A stretch of DNA of 64,000 nt from Ruminiclostridium sp. (GCA_022792035.1 JAAWAE010000036.1:18378-82377), one strand, 5' to 3'; shown: positions 1-9,871, numbered from the stretch's first letter. Program-made: numbers and translations. The notes: generated by a model not told the origin, from the letters alone.

Positions 1-56
1 GTGATGAGTTCCCGGCGCAGGGATACAAAATTTTGTCGTTTCTCTTCTGAAAGCAT
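1..56 (-). CDS. 5'-truncated view of a CDS running off the left edge (MLSEEKRQNFVSLRRELI...), function unknown
   Basis: ATG (reverse strand, 54-56) follows 4 nt after the nnrE stop and stays open to the window edge. Confidence 0.4.
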   Translation of the reverse strand, partial: MLSEEKRQNFVSLRRELI

Positions 57-60
57 AGTT

Positions 61-783
61 TCACCGTGTTTCTTTCTCTACTAAGATAGGGTCCGAGCCG
101 CTAACATCCTCCAAGGGGATGCTGCGCAGCGGGAAGGGCAGCGTCTCCCCTTCTTCTAAAAAATACGCCGCCTCCAGCAGGCGGATGCCGATGTCGGCCA
201 CCGTGAGGGCCCCGATCACGGCCGCACTGTCCCCCTGAAAAAAGCCAGTCTTCAAAAAGCCGATGGTAACGGTAAGGTCCGAGCGCACCGCAAGCTCCCC
301 TAACCCAGTGTCGCCGTTCAAGCCGCTGTTGATGTCCACACTGACCACATAGGCCCCGGATGCGTTGATGGCCTGGATGGCCTTTTGAAACAAATCCCGG
401 GGCGTCCCGGCAAAGCCGGTGCCCAGGAGGCAGTCCACCAGGATGTCATAGTCCTCCAGGGCTGTCTCCGGGGTAAAGCGGGACACCGGCACCCCCTTCT
501 CCACAGCCCTGTCGTGGTAATACTGCCCGTCCTCGGAAAACTTCTCCGACACCCGCCAGAGCTCGCAGGGGACGCCTCGGTCCGCCAGGATGCAGGCCAA
601 GGCATACCCATCCCCGCCGTTGTTCCCAGAACCCGCCAAGATCCCGATCCGGCCCTTCCACTCCACGGCCAGCGCCACCCCCATGGCGGCGCGGTACATC
701 AGCGTCTTGCTGGGGACCAGATGGGCGATGGTATAGGCGTCGCTCTCCCGCATGGCGGCGACGGTGACAACAGGCTGCTTCAT
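61..783 (-). CDS. nnrE: NAD(P)H-hydrate epimerase (YjeF N-terminal domain)
   Basis: ORF 240 aa; GRIGILAGSGNNGGDGYALA, DCLLGTGFAGTPR and VSVDINSGLNGDTG motifs typical of YjeF_N. Confidence 0.85.
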   Translation of the reverse strand: MKQPVVTVAAMRESDAYTIAHLVPSKTLMYRAAMGVALAVEWKGRIGILAGSGNNGGDGYALACILADRGVPCELWRVSEKFSEDGQYYHDRAVEKGVPVSRFTPETALEDYDILVDCLLGTGFAGTPRDLFQKAIQAINASGAYVVSVDINSGLNGDTGLGELAVRSDLTVTIGFLKTGFFQGDSAAVIGALTVADIGIRLLEAAYFLEEGETLPFPLRSIPLEDVSGSDPILVEKETR

Positions 784-815
784 TTTTTCGACCCCTCTCT
801 TTCCTTTTGTGCTCC

Positions 816-844
816 ATTATAACGGCGTCACGGGTAAATTTCAA
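816..844 (-). promoter_or_regulatory. Sigma-A type promoter for nnrE (TTGAAA-N17-TATAAT)
   Basis: Reverse strand reads TTGAAATTTACCCGTGACGCCGTTATAAT, 33 bp upstream of the nnrE ATG. Confidence 0.7.
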
Positions 845-1041
845 GGAGAAACCCAAAAGTCTAAAGTGTGTAAGTTATGAGAATACTCTACGAATCATTC
901 CGTTTTTTCCTCGTTTTTTGCGTCCTTTTTATTGGAAATGACTTATGTTTTTCAGTGCGAGAACGCACCAAAGATAGCGAAAATCATGTTTTCACTAAGC
1001 TCCTCAGCCCTGTATCTTTTTTGGCCGAACGTGACACGCGC

Positions 1042-1085
1042 AAAAGCGTTGTGCCGCAAGAAAAACCTTGCGGCACAACGCTTTT
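1042..1085. terminator. Rho-independent terminator (bidirectional hairpin)
   Basis: AAAAGCGTTGTGCCGCAAG-AAAAAC-CTTGCGGCACAACGCTTTTT perfect long stem with T-tract. Confidence 0.85.
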
Positions 1086-1186
1086 TCTAATCTAGTCAGA
1101 CAATTCCAACGTGGACAATATAAGTCAATATAGTACAATGCAGGTAAGAAAAACCCTGTCAAAAATCTGCGCGAAATGCTGTCTTT

Positions 1187-1606
1187 TTATGATTCCGACG
1201 ACGGCTCTGCAGTCAGCGGTTCTGCCTCCGGCTCCTCTTCCGCCTTCTTCCACTCCTCACCATGGATGATATGGCGGGAGATGGTCTTATACACCAGGAA
1301 GGTCAAAATAGAGTTGACCCCCGCCTTGATGAGGTTGAACGGCAGGATGGCCGGCAGCAGCAGAGCGTCCACCACATCCACCGGCACCGTCATAAACATC
1401 GGCGTCAGGATCCCCGCCGCCGGACCATAGGCAAACGCCCCGATCAAAATGGGGATATCCGCCGGGTCGTACTCCAAAAAGGCCACAGCTGGAATAATGG
1501 GGAAATGGACCAGATACACCAGTACCACCGATACCGCCACCAGCATAGCCATCACGGCCAGCTTGCGGACATTTTGGACCCGCTGCCTCTTATCTTTCTC
1601 GTTCAT
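1187..1606 (-). CDS. ECF transporter S component, RibU-like (riboflavin) membrane protein
   Basis: Start taken at MNEKDKRQ; VAFLEYDPADIPILIGAFAYGPAAG resembles the RibU-type S component signature; hydrophobic multi-TM. Confidence 0.75.
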   Translation of the reverse strand: MNEKDKRQRVQNVRKLAVMAMLVAVSVVLVYLVHFPIIPAVAFLEYDPADIPILIGAFAYGPAAGILTPMFMTVPVDVVDALLLPAILPFNLIKAGVNSILTFLVYKTISRHIIHGEEWKKAEEEPEAEPLTAEPSSES

Positions 1607-1609
1607 AAA

Positions 1610-1667
1610 ATCTCTCCCTCGGACGCTGCGGAACCATCGGTGGGGATTTTCCCCCTCCCGAAGATAT
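1610..1667 (-). promoter_or_regulatory. FMN-riboswitch (RFN)-like, apparently truncated leader element
   Basis: Reverse strand: ATATCTTCGGGAGGGGGAAAATCCCCACCGATGGTTCCGCAGCGTCCGAGGGAGAGAT; 5' part resembles RFN ATCTTCGGGGCAGGGTGAAATTCCC-ACCGGCGGT, the centre of the aptamer is missing. Confidence 0.5.
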
Positions 1668-1691
1668 CCTGCTCCTATATTGTTTCCTCCA

Positions 1692-1719
1692 ATTATAACG
1701 GATTTCCTCGGAAATACAA
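1692..1719 (-). promoter_or_regulatory. Promoter for the RibU-like gene (TTGTAT-N16-TATAAT)
   Basis: Reverse strand TTGTATTTCCGAGGAAATCCGTTATAAT upstream of the RFN-like leader. Confidence 0.65.
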
Positions 1720-1750
1720 GCCCCATTTCGGTGGATGTCCTGCACAAAAA

Positions 1751-1782
1751 TCCCCCCTGGAACCCGTTGCTCCAGGGGGGAC
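1751..1782 (-). terminator. Rho-independent terminator after the UPF0340 gene
   Basis: Reverse strand CCCCCCTGGAGCAACGGGTTCCAGGGGGGATTTTT. Confidence 0.75.
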
Positions 1783-1785
1783 TGC

Positions 1786-2331
1786 TCATATCAGAGTCTC
1801 ATCATAAATGGCCCGCTCTCCGCCAATGTACTTGGGGCGGACCCGGGCCGCCAAAAGGATGGCCTGACCGATGTGCTTGCACTCCAGACGCACCGGCACC
1901 GCTACGTGCTTCATATGCATCCCGATCAGGGTCCCGCCGATATCCAGACCGGCATCCGCCCGGATGGTCTCCACCGCCACAGGATGGGCAAAGCCATGAT
2001 AGGCCGCTGTCGCAAACGAGCTCCCCGCCTTGGGCTGAGGCACCACGTTGCAGATCTCCGCATTGGGGACGGCCTCCCCCTCCACAATGATAGCCCGGTT
2101 CAAATGCTCACAGCACTGGGCCGCCAGATAGACGCCCTTGGGGCCCAGGACCTCCATAAGGCCCTCATAGATAGCCTTGCCGATCTCAGGGCTGGAACTG
2201 CTGCCCACTTTGTGTCCGGTCACTTCGCTGGTGGAACAGCCCACCACCAGAATCTGCCCCTTCTGCAGTTTAGCTGCTTGACAGATCTGCTCGGCCGCCT
2301 GTCTGGCTTCCGCCCGTACTTGCTCCAACAT
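1786..2331 (-). CDS. TIGR01440/UPF0340 family protein (YwlG-like)
   Basis: 181 aa; LVVGCSTSEVTGHKVGSSSSPEIG and FEHLNRA-like CEHLNRAIIVE motifs. Confidence 0.85.
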   Translation of the reverse strand: MLEQVRAEARQAAEQICQAAKLQKGQILVVGCSTSEVTGHKVGSSSSPEIGKAIYEGLMEVLGPKGVYLAAQCCEHLNRAIIVEGEAVPNAEICNVVPQPKAGSSFATAAYHGFAHPVAVETIRADAGLDIGGTLIGMHMKHVAVPVRLECKHIGQAILLAARVRPKYIGGERAIYDETLI

Positions 2332-2437
2332 ATCCTTCCCCCTCTTTCGTATCTAAAGGTACTTGACCTGTTTCCTATTATAAACAGCTTTCACCGCTTT
2401 ACCATAGCCAAAGAGGTTTTTTTCCTCATGTCCAGAT

Positions 2438-2971
2438 TCAAGAGGTTTTTTCTCGAATCTTCTCCGCCTTTTCCCTGGCCTCGGCTTCGGCCAATGCCGC
2501 GGCAATGGCCGCCTCTTTCTCCTGCTGCTTCCTGCGCCGGAAACGGGCCGCCACCAGGAAGCAGCGGACGATCTCGGAGGCAATGAGAATGCCCCCCGCG
2601 ATGCCTACCGCCCCCAAAAGCGCCTCGATGCCTTTGGCGGTGAATACCTCTGTGTCTTCGTTGACCACCGCTTCCATGGCGTAGTACAGCGCACTACCGG
2701 GGAGCAGGGGGACAATGCCGGGGATGAGGTACACGTTGGCCGGAGCCTTGCGCCAGCGGGCCATCATTTCTGACCACAGACAGACCGCAACGCCTCCCGT
2801 CAGCGAGGAGAGGAAAACCCCTGCCCCAGCGAATCCCACAGCCAGATAGGCCGTCCAAGACAATGCCCCGCCCAGGGTCGCGAAGAGCAGATGCTCCCTC
2901 CGCACCCGGAACAGCAGCGCAAACCCCAAGGTACCCAGGGTCGCACAAAAAATCTGAATCAGTTCCTGCAT
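2438..2971 (-). CDS. Threonine/serine exporter family, small subunit (ThrE_2/YjjB-like)
   Basis: 177 aa membrane protein, LIPGIVPLLPGSALYYAMEAVV; 1-bp overlap with upstream partner. Confidence 0.8.
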   Translation of the reverse strand: MQELIQIFCATLGTLGFALLFRVRREHLLFATLGGALSWTAYLAVGFAGAGVFLSSLTGGVAVCLWSEMMARWRKAPANVYLIPGIVPLLPGSALYYAMEAVVNEDTEVFTAKGIEALLGAVGIAGGILIASEIVRCFLVAARFRRRKQQEKEAAIAAALAEAEAREKAEKIREKTS

Positions 2972-3738
2972 TACAGTCCGCCTCCGATCATGAAGGACAC
3001 CGTGTATCCAATCGCAATGGCGCCTGCGCCCAAGACCGCCTCCACCATGCGGTAAATACCCGTAAGGATGTCTGCGTAAAACAGCTCCCGCACTCCATTC
3101 ACCAGGGCCAATCCCGGGATGAAGAGCATGATATCTCCGATGACGATCTTATCTAGGTCCACCCCCGGACAGAAATGCTTACACAGCTGGGCCAGCATCC
3201 CCGCGGCAAAGCAGGCCACCACGATATAAATAGTACGGTTCTGCAGGTTTCTCACCCTTAGATGGTCCAGACCGTAAATGCCGCAGGCGATGCAGGCCGA
3301 GAGCAGACCATCCAAAATGGTCCCACCGAAAAAGACTGCAAAGGCCCCTGTCCCTAAAATGTAGCCCATCAGCTCCTTCCAGGGCCAACGGGAGGGGCGT
3401 TCCTCGATTTTGGGCAGGTCGGACATCAGCGGAGGCTTTCTGCAGATCTCCCGCGCCGCAGTGTTGATGACCTCCAATCGCTTGAGGTTCATCGCCGTCT
3501 TCTCCGGGAGGACCATGCAGGTGCTGGTATAATGCTCTCCGCTCTTCGTTTTCACCGTGACCGCCGCCTGGGTAGCCATGGCGTGGGCGTCCAATACCTC
3601 CAGGCCATAAGCCCGAAAGATGCGGGCCATGGTGTTTTCCGTCCGCCAGGCCTCCGCGCCACATTCCATCATTTGACGGCCCAGGTTGAGGGTGTACTCC
3701 ACCAGGGCCTCACAGTCTGTCTGTGCCGTCCGTGTCAT
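2971..3738 (-). CDS. Threonine/serine exporter family, large subunit (ThrE/YjjP-like)
   Basis: Start at MTRTAQTDCEALVEYTLNLGRQMMECGAEAWRTENTMARI, a typical YjjP N-terminus; paired with YjjB. Confidence 0.8.
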   Translation of the reverse strand: MTRTAQTDCEALVEYTLNLGRQMMECGAEAWRTENTMARIFRAYGLEVLDAHAMATQAAVTVKTKSGEHYTSTCMVLPEKTAMNLKRLEVINTAAREICRKPPLMSDLPKIEERPSRWPWKELMGYILGTGAFAVFFGGTILDGLLSACIACGIYGLDHLRVRNLQNRTIYIVVACFAAGMLAQLCKHFCPGVDLDKIVIGDIMLFIPGLALVNGVRELFYADILTGIYRMVEAVLGAGAIAIGYTVSFMIGGGL

Positions 3739-3892
3739 TGTGCGCTCCTTTCGTTTCATGCTCTCACCGTCCGTGGGTTGATGCATTTAGATAGGTAATG
3801 ATAGACCCATTTTGAAGGAAATACAATAGGAAAAGACAACAGAAGCCCTCGCTTCCCACCCTCCTTTTTCATACAAAATCCCACCTGCTGCT

Positions 3893-3922
3893 TGACTTTC
3901 TCTCTGGCAGGCCGTACAATAT
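3893..3922 (+). promoter_or_regulatory. Promoter (TTGACT-N17-TACAAT) for the DUF975 gene
   Basis: TTGACTTTCTCTCTGGCAGGCCGTACAAT in the divergent intergenic region. Confidence 0.6.
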
Positions 3923-3997
3923 GAAACATAGCTTTCAACCGCTGCTTGACCGTTCGTTCTCCCTCGTCAAGCGATTCCCAACACAAGGAGGTTTTTT

Positions 3998-4789
3998 ATG
4001 CCGAATATGTGGAACACTTCCCTGTTCAAGACCAACGCAAAAGCGAATTTCAGCCTGAGCTACTGGCCCTTTGTCGCTGTCAGCGTACTGCTGATCCTCT
4101 TGAACAGTGAATTTTTCACCGTCCAGCTCCAGACCTATATGGGAGATATATCATGGCTGGCTCCCTATCTTCCCTATGTCACGGACAACGCCGTCTTCCC
4201 CTGGGACGAGTGGACCTATCGAGTGATCTACCGCTTCCAGCTGCCTTGGTTCCTCCTCATTGCCATCCAGCTCCTGGTGACCAACCCTTACGAAGTGGGC
4301 GCCTGCCGCTTTTTCCTGGACAACAACGGGTCCCAACGGGCCCCGTTCTCCGTGACCATTGAGGCGGGTTTTCAGCGCAACTTTGGTAATATCGTCCTCA
4401 CCCAGTTTTTGCGCAACCTGTTCATCTTCCTTTGGTCTCTGCTCTTCCTCATCCCGGGGATCATCTGTGCCTTTTCCTACTTCGCCGTGCCCTATATCCT
4501 GGCGGAGAATCCCAACCTGGACCACAACCGGGTCTTACAGCTGAGCAAGGAGATGACGAAAGGCCACAAGATGGATATTTTCCTCACCCAGCTCTCCTTC
4601 TTCTTCTGGTTCTGCTTGGAAGTGATCACGGCCAACATCGTCGGTGTTTTTTATGTTCAGCCCTACTTCAATGCCACCAATGCGGAGATGTATCGATTCC
4701 TGCGTTTTGAAGCCCTGCAAAGAGGCATCGCCGCCCCTGGGGAACTCCCCGGCTCCGGTACCGGCTCCACACAATGGAGGTCTGTGTGA
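3998..4789 (+). CDS. DUF975 family integral membrane protein
   Basis: 263 aa multi-TM; FLFLWSLLFLIPGIICAFSYFAVPYILAENP motif characteristic of DUF975. Confidence 0.8.
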   Translation: MPNMWNTSLFKTNAKANFSLSYWPFVAVSVLLILLNSEFFTVQLQTYMGDISWLAPYLPYVTDNAVFPWDEWTYRVIYRFQLPWFLLIAIQLLVTNPYEVGACRFFLDNNGSQRAPFSVTIEAGFQRNFGNIVLTQFLRNLFIFLWSLLFLIPGIICAFSYFAVPYILAENPNLDHNRVLQLSKEMTKGHKMDIFLTQLSFFFWFCLEVITANIVGVFYVQPYFNATNAEMYRFLRFEALQRGIAAPGELPGSGTGSTQWRSV

Positions 4790-5625
4790 TGCTGAATTTG
4801 ACTCATTGGAAACGTCTCCTGCCGCTCTGTCTGACCGCGCTGCTCTTGGCCGGCTGCGGCGGCGGGGACCCCGACAGCGCAGATCCGGATTTACGGCAGA
4901 TCAAAACAAATTTGGGTCCCTTGGCCACCTATCTGGACTTGGATGGTCTCTCTGAGACCACCCTGTCCAACTGCTATCAGACGGTAGGCGAGGAGGAGAA
5001 GGCGGAGGGGGTTGTTCTCTCCGTCACCGAAACCGCTGGGGATGGGATGATCCTCCATACAGCCTTTACCTTCCAGCCCCCAAAGGGCAGCGATGTCTTT
5101 CTCTCTCCTAAAGATGTTTCCCTGGTTCAGGGTTCATCGGCGAATGACGGGTATATCGGGGCATCCCCTACGAACCTGCAATCCACAGAGAATGGAGAGG
5201 GCGGCTATGACTGTCTGGCGACCTTCCTCTATGACCGGGAAGTCCTGCGGGCGGGAGAGCCTCTTACCTTGGCTGTGCGGGGCAGCGGGGAGGAATCCTT
5301 TTCCTGCGCCGTCACCTGGACCCAGGAAAAGCTGGGAACTGTCACCTATGTGGATTTGAAGGACGGGCAGGGGACGATGGTGGGCACTGCCCTGCTCTCC
5401 CCTTTCGCCCTGAACATCTCTCTATGGGACACGCGGGGGGTGAGTCCTCAGGACTTGCAAGACTCCATTGCTCTTTGGGATGTCAACGGGGAGGCCCTGC
5501 CGGTTCAGGGGGCCTTCGTCACTGAAAGCGATACGTTCTTTTCTGGGCAGTTCTTTGCTCCGGTGGAGATGGAACAGGTGGATGCGGTACACGTCGGGTT
5601 GTTTACCACGTCTCTGCATTCGTAG
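4789..5625 (+). CDS. Putative lipoprotein of unknown function
   Basis: Lipobox LLLAGCGGG; TGATG stop/start overlap with the DUF975 gene. Confidence 0.65.
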   Translation: MLNLTHWKRLLPLCLTALLLAGCGGGDPDSADPDLRQIKTNLGPLATYLDLDGLSETTLSNCYQTVGEEEKAEGVVLSVTETAGDGMILHTAFTFQPPKGSDVFLSPKDVSLVQGSSANDGYIGASPTNLQSTENGEGGYDCLATFLYDREVLRAGEPLTLAVRGSGEESFSCAVTWTQEKLGTVTYVDLKDGQGTMVGTALLSPFALNISLWDTRGVSPQDLQDSIALWDVNGEALPVQGAFVTESDTFFSGQFFAPVEMEQVDAVHVGLFTTSLHS

Positions 5626-5630
5626 GATCA

Positions 5631-5692
5631 TTGGGCTCTGCCCAAACCCGCCAGGGCTTTGCCCTGGACCCACCGCCCTTTGAAAAGGGCGG
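5631..5692. repeat. Three consecutive short hairpins (REP-like intergenic element)
   Basis: TTGGGCTCTGCCCAA; CCAGGGCTTTGCCCTGG; CCGCCCTTTGAAAAGGGCGG in 62 bp. Confidence 0.6.
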
Positions 5693-5722
5693 CCCTAAAC
5701 TTTATTCACTTCATTCACTGCA

Positions 5723-5764
5723 AAAAACGAGCGCGGGGAGTTCTTGCTCCTCGCGCTCGTTTTT
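5723..5764. terminator. Rho-independent terminator downstream of rpoD
   Basis: AAAAACGAGCGCGGGGAG-TTCTTG-CTCCTCGCGCTCGTTTTT. Confidence 0.85.
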
Positions 5765-5769
5765 CATTG

Positions 5770-7074
5770 TTAGTTTAGGAAATCTTTTAACTTCTTGGAA
5801 CGGCTGGGGTGACGGAGCTTGCGCAGAGCCTTCGCCTCGATCTGGCGGATACGCTCCCTAGTGACGTTGAACTCCTTGCCCACCTCTTCCAGGGTGCGGG
5901 TACGTCCGTCCTCGATGCCAAAGCGCAGCTTCAGCACCTTTTCTTCCCGGGGGGTCAGGGTGCTCAGCACCTCCACCAGCTGCTCCTTGAGCAGGGTGAA
6001 GGAGGCGGCTTCCGAAGGTTCGGAGGCATCCTCGTCGGGGATGAAATCTCCCAGGTGGGAGTCTTCCTCCTCGCCGATGGGGGTCTCCAGGCTCACCGGT
6101 TCCTGGGCGATTTTCAGGATTTCCCGCACCTTATCCACAGGCATCCCGATCTCCTCGGCAGTCTCCTCGGGGGTGGGGTCGTGGCCCAGCTCCTGGAGGA
6201 GCTGGCGGTTGACGCGGATGACCTTGTTGATGGTCTCCACCATGTGCACCGGGATGCGGATGGTCCGGGCCTGGTCGGCAATGGCCCGGGTGATGGCCTG
6301 CCGAATCCACCAGGTGGCATAGGTGGAGAACTTGTATCCCTTGGTGTAGTCGAACTTCTCCACCGCCTTGATCAGGCCCAGGTTCCCCTCCTGGATCAGG
6401 TCCAGGAAGAGCATCCCACGGCCCACATACCGCTTGGCGATGGACACCACCAGACGCAGGTTCGCTTCCGCCAAGCTCTGCTTGGCCCGCTCCCCAGCCT
6501 TCACCAGGGCTCGCAGGGCCTTCGCGTCCTCTTCAGGCAGCACCGTACCCTCGCGCTCCATCTCCGCCAGCTGTTCCTTGGCCTCCTGTCCGGCCACCAT
6601 GGCCTGGGCCAGGGCCACTTCCTGGTCGCTGGTGAGAAGGTCCACCTTGCCGATCTCCTTTAAGTACATCCGTACCGGGTCGTCGATGCCAAAGGCGTCC
6701 ACCAGGGTGTTGGGGTCTACGATCTCCTCATCGGGGATCTCCTCGATCTCCTCGATGGGCGGCATGGCGTCGGGGTTCAGATCGGGGAGATAGTCCTCCC
6801 CTGCTGTGTCGATGCCCATGTTCTCCATGACATCGTAGAGCTTGTCCATCTGTTCGGAGTCCAGGTCCATTTCCTCCAAGGCCTCCATGAGTTCATTGGA
6901 GGATAGGCTTCCCTTCTTTCTTCCCCTGTCCAGCAGATCCCCCAGCTTTTCCGCTCCAGTGACGCCGGACACGATTTTTAAGATATCCGCCTTGCCGGCC
7001 TGGAACTGTTCCTCAGTCAGATGGAGCATCTTTTCTTTTTCCCGCTTGTTGTCCAGACTTTTCTTTTCGCTCAT
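5770..7074 (-). CDS. rpoD: RNA polymerase primary sigma factor
   Basis: Start at MSEKKSLDN; region 2 [49 protein letters not shown] and region 4 [30 protein letters not shown]. Confidence 0.97.
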   Translation of the reverse strand: MSEKKSLDNKREKEKMLHLTEEQFQAGKADILKIVSGVTGAEKLGDLLDRGRKKGSLSSNELMEALEEMDLDSEQMDKLYDVMENMGIDTAGEDYLPDLNPDAMPPIEEIEEIPDEEIVDPNTLVDAFGIDDPVRMYLKEIGKVDLLTSDQEVALAQAMVAGQEAKEQLAEMEREGTVLPEEDAKALRALVKAGERAKQSLAEANLRLVVSIAKRYVGRGMLFLDLIQEGNLGLIKAVEKFDYTKGYKFSTYATWWIRQAITRAIADQARTIRIPVHMVETINKVIRVNRQLLQELGHDPTPEETAEEIGMPVDKVREILKIAQEPVSLETPIGEEEDSHLGDFIPDEDASEPSEAASFTLLKEQLVEVLSTLTPREEKVLKLRFGIEDGRTRTLEEVGKEFNVTRERIRQIEAKALRKLRHPSRSKKLKDFLN

Positions 7075-8828
7075 GGCGTTCCATCTCCTATACTTTTCTT
7101 TTTTTGCAAACGTTCCCGCGCCGCCAAAAGCGCCGCCTCGTCCGTCTCGTTTCGTTTCTGATACTCCTGCCGGACTACGCTGCAGTAGTCCCCCATAGCC
7201 TGACGTCCCTTCTCCAGTGCCTCCGGCTGGCGGAGGATCTCCGCCAGGAGGCGGACTTCCTCCGGTTCCAGCTCCCCTTCCAGCATCCCCAGCTGGGTGG
7301 GACGGCCCTCCTGAAGGCGGCGGCACAGAACCTCGTATATTTTACCCAGGTGGGGGGCGGAAAACCACGCCGCCTCCAAGCCGCCGCAGGCAGAGCGAAG
7401 GGTGCCGTCCAAAAGGAGCAGACGCAGGATGCCCTCCTCCGCCCGGGCAGAGCGGAGATTTTCATAGCGCAGCTGCCGCTCCCGGGGCTGTGCCTGGACC
7501 GTGGGGGTCAGGTCCCGGCGGGTCTGCTTCTTCTTGGCCTGACGCAGACGCTGCTTCCGGCAGCGGTCGATCTCCTGAAGCAGGGCGCCCTTGCCGATGC
7601 CTGTGCCCTCGGATACCTTTCCCGCATAGACCTCCCGCTCCACGGGGCTGTCCAGCTCGGAGAGCAGCTCCGCCGCCGCCTGGGCAAAGGCCGTCTTCTC
7701 CATCGGGTCCTCCAGGCGATACTTGCTCTGCAGCTGGTCCAGGCGATAATCCACATAGTTCTCCGACTGATCCAGGAGCCTTGCGAAGGCCTCCGGGCCG
7801 TTTTTTCGGATAAATTCGTCGGGGTCCTTGGCCCCACTGACCCGGAGGACCCGGACCTTGAGTCCTGTGCGTTCCAAGAGCGGGATGGCCCGGTTGGCCG
7901 CTTGGGTCCCGGCCCCGTCAGTATCGTAGCTGATGACCACCTCTTTGGTAAAGCGGGAGAGGAGCTTGGCGTGGTCCGCCGTAAGGGCGGTGCCCAGACT
8001 GGCCACTGCACAGTCGAAACCCGCCTGGTGGAGGGCGATGGTGTCCATATATCCCTCCGTTAAAACAAGACGCCCCAGCTTGGTGGTCTTGGCTAGGTTC
8101 AGGGCAAAGAGATTGCGGCTTTTATTAAAGACGGGACTGTCCGGGGAGTTCAGGTACTTGGGGGTCCCATCCCCCAAAACCCGGCCGCCGAAGCCGATCA
8201 CATCCCCCCGCAGGTCGATGATAGGGAAGATCACCCGGCCCCGGAATCGGTCGTAAAGACCGCCCTTCTTGTTGTCCACCGCCAGACCCGCGTCCAGCAG
8301 CTCCCGTTTTTCAAACCCCTTTTGGGTCATGGCCCGAAGCAGGGAATCCCAGCTGTCCGGGGCATACCCCAGGCCGAAGCGGGTGATGGTCCGCTTGGAC
8401 AGGCCCCGGCCGCGGAGATAATCCAGCCCCTCCTGCCCCGCTGGGGCGTGGAGCTGGGCGTGGAAGTACCGGGCAGCCTCCTTGTTCAGGGCCAGGAGGC
8501 GTCCTCGCTTTCGGCGGCTGGCCTCGTCCATGCTTTGTTCGGGGAACTCCATCCCCGCCCGTTTGGCCAGCAGACGGGCCGCGTCCAAAAACGGCAGGTT
8601 TTCCAACTCCATGACAAAGGAGAGCACGCCGCCGCCCTTGCCGCAGCCAAAGCAGTGGTAGAGCTGACGGTCCGGCAGGACGTGGAAGGAGGCGGTTTTC
8701 TCCCCGTGGAAGGGACACAGGCCCCAATAGCTCCCCCCTTTGGGGGTAAGATTGACGTAGTCACCCACCACGTCCACGATGTCGCTGCGGGCCACCAGCT
8801 CGTCCAGGAATGCCGATGGAATCGCCAA
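7071..8828 (-). CDS. dnaG: DNA primase
   Basis: CHC2 zinc motif [51 protein letters not shown]; overlaps rpoD by ATGA. Confidence 0.97.
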   Translation of the reverse strand: MAIPSAFLDELVARSDIVDVVGDYVNLTPKGGSYWGLCPFHGEKTASFHVLPDRQLYHCFGCGKGGGVLSFVMELENLPFLDAARLLAKRAGMEFPEQSMDEASRRKRGRLLALNKEAARYFHAQLHAPAGQEGLDYLRGRGLSKRTITRFGLGYAPDSWDSLLRAMTQKGFEKRELLDAGLAVDNKKGGLYDRFRGRVIFPIIDLRGDVIGFGGRVLGDGTPKYLNSPDSPVFNKSRNLFALNLAKTTKLGRLVLTEGYMDTIALHQAGFDCAVASLGTALTADHAKLLSRFTKEVVISYDTDGAGTQAANRAIPLLERTGLKVRVLRVSGAKDPDEFIRKNGPEAFARLLDQSENYVDYRLDQLQSKYRLEDPMEKTAFAQAAAELLSELDSPVEREVYAGKVSEGTGIGKGALLQEIDRCRKQRLRQAKKKQTRRDLTPTVQAQPRERQLRYENLRSARAEEGILRLLLLDGTLRSACGGLEAAWFSAPHLGKIYEVLCRRLQEGRPTQLGMLEGELEPEEVRLLAEILRQPEALEKGRQAMGDYCSVVRQEYQKRNETDEAALLAARERLQKKKSIGDGTP

Positions 8829-8866
8829 GTTCTCCTCCCCCCCTTTGCCGTCCTACGGCGCGAAGC

Positions 8867-9871
8867 TCACTTCACCGCCCAGGCGAAGGGGATGAAAGCC
8901 TCGCTGTATTTTTCCAATGCGTAGTTGTCGGTCATCCCGGCGATGTAGTCACACACCGCCCGGTCCACCCCCTCCCGGAAACGGATGTCCTGAAAGTCCG
9001 GGGGGAGCTTGTCCGGCTCCTTCTGATAGTATTCAAAAAGCCGGGCGAGCATGTCCTGGGCCTTGGATTCCTCACCCTTGGCCACCGGATTGTGATACAC
9101 CGCCTCGAACATGAACGCTCGCAGCTTTGCCATGGCCTCCCGGCAGGCCGGGGACTGCTGAACGCGGTCCTGACCCTGACTGGCCTGGATCACGTCGGCG
9201 GTGAGGGTGTTGATGCGTCCGCTGTGGTCGAAGCCCAGAATCTGGGAGACGTCCAGGGGGATATCCATGGGATAGATGATGTTGCCCCGCATGGCGTCGT
9301 CGATGTCGTGATTGATGTAGGCTATCTTGTCCGCAATGCGCACGATCTGCCCCTCCAGGGTCTCGGCGGTGTCCGGCCCTGTGTGGCAGAGGATGCCCCG
9401 GCGGACCTCATAGCACAGGTTCAAACCCTCGCCGCCGCTCTCCAGGCGGTCCACCACCCGGAGAGACTGCTCGTTGTGGCGGAAGCCCTCTGGAAGGATC
9501 TCATTGAGCAGACGTTCCCCCGCGTGCCCGAAGGGGGTGTGCCCCAGGTCATGGCCCAGAGCCACTGCCTCGGCAAGATCCTCGTTGAGCCGCAGCCCTC
9601 GGGCGATGGTCCGGGAGATCCGGGCTACCTCCAGGGTATGGGTCATACGGGTGCGGTAATGGTCCCCCTCCGGGCGGAGAAAGACCTGGGTCTTGTGCAT
9701 CAGGCGGCGGAAGGCTTTGGAATGGACGATGCGGTCCACGTCCCGCTGGTAGCAGGTGCGGATGGCGCAGGGCTCCATCGGGCGCCGCCGGCCCTTGGAG
9801 GCAGAGGCATAGGCTGCATAGGGAGAGAGGGTCTGGTGTTCCAGCGCCTCCCGTTCTTCCCGCAGGGTCAT
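8867..9871 (-). CDS. dgt: Deoxyguanosinetriphosphate triphosphohydrolase (HD superfamily)
   Basis: Start at MTLREEREALEHQTLSPYAAYASASKGR; HTLEVARISRTIARGLRLNEDLAEAVALGHDLGHTPFGHAGE. Confidence 0.93.
   Translation of the reverse strand: MTLREEREALEHQTLSPYAAYASASKGRRRPMEPCAIRTCYQRDVDRIVHSKAFRRLMHKTQVFLRPEGDHYRTRMTHTLEVARISRTIARGLRLNEDLAEAVALGHDLGHTPFGHAGERLLNEILPEGFRHNEQSLRVVDRLESGGEGLNLCYEVRRGILCHTGPDTAETLEGQIVRIADKIAYINHDIDDAMRGNIIYPMDIPLDVSQILGFDHSGRINTLTADVIQASQGQDRVQQSPACREAMAKLRAFMFEAVYHNPVAKGEESKAQDMLARLFEYYQKEPDKLPPDFQDIRFREGVDRAVCDYIAGMTDNYALEKYSEAFIPFAWAVK

Noticed and set aside
877-1095. 72-aa + strand ORF in the nnrE upstream region
   Set aside because: Runs through the terminator hairpin, no RBS support, AT-rich random composition
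5809-6663. 284-aa + strand ORF opposite rpoD
   Set aside because: Antisense shadow of a clear rpoD; composition (L/H/G/Q-rich) typical of reverse-frame translation in GC-rich DNA
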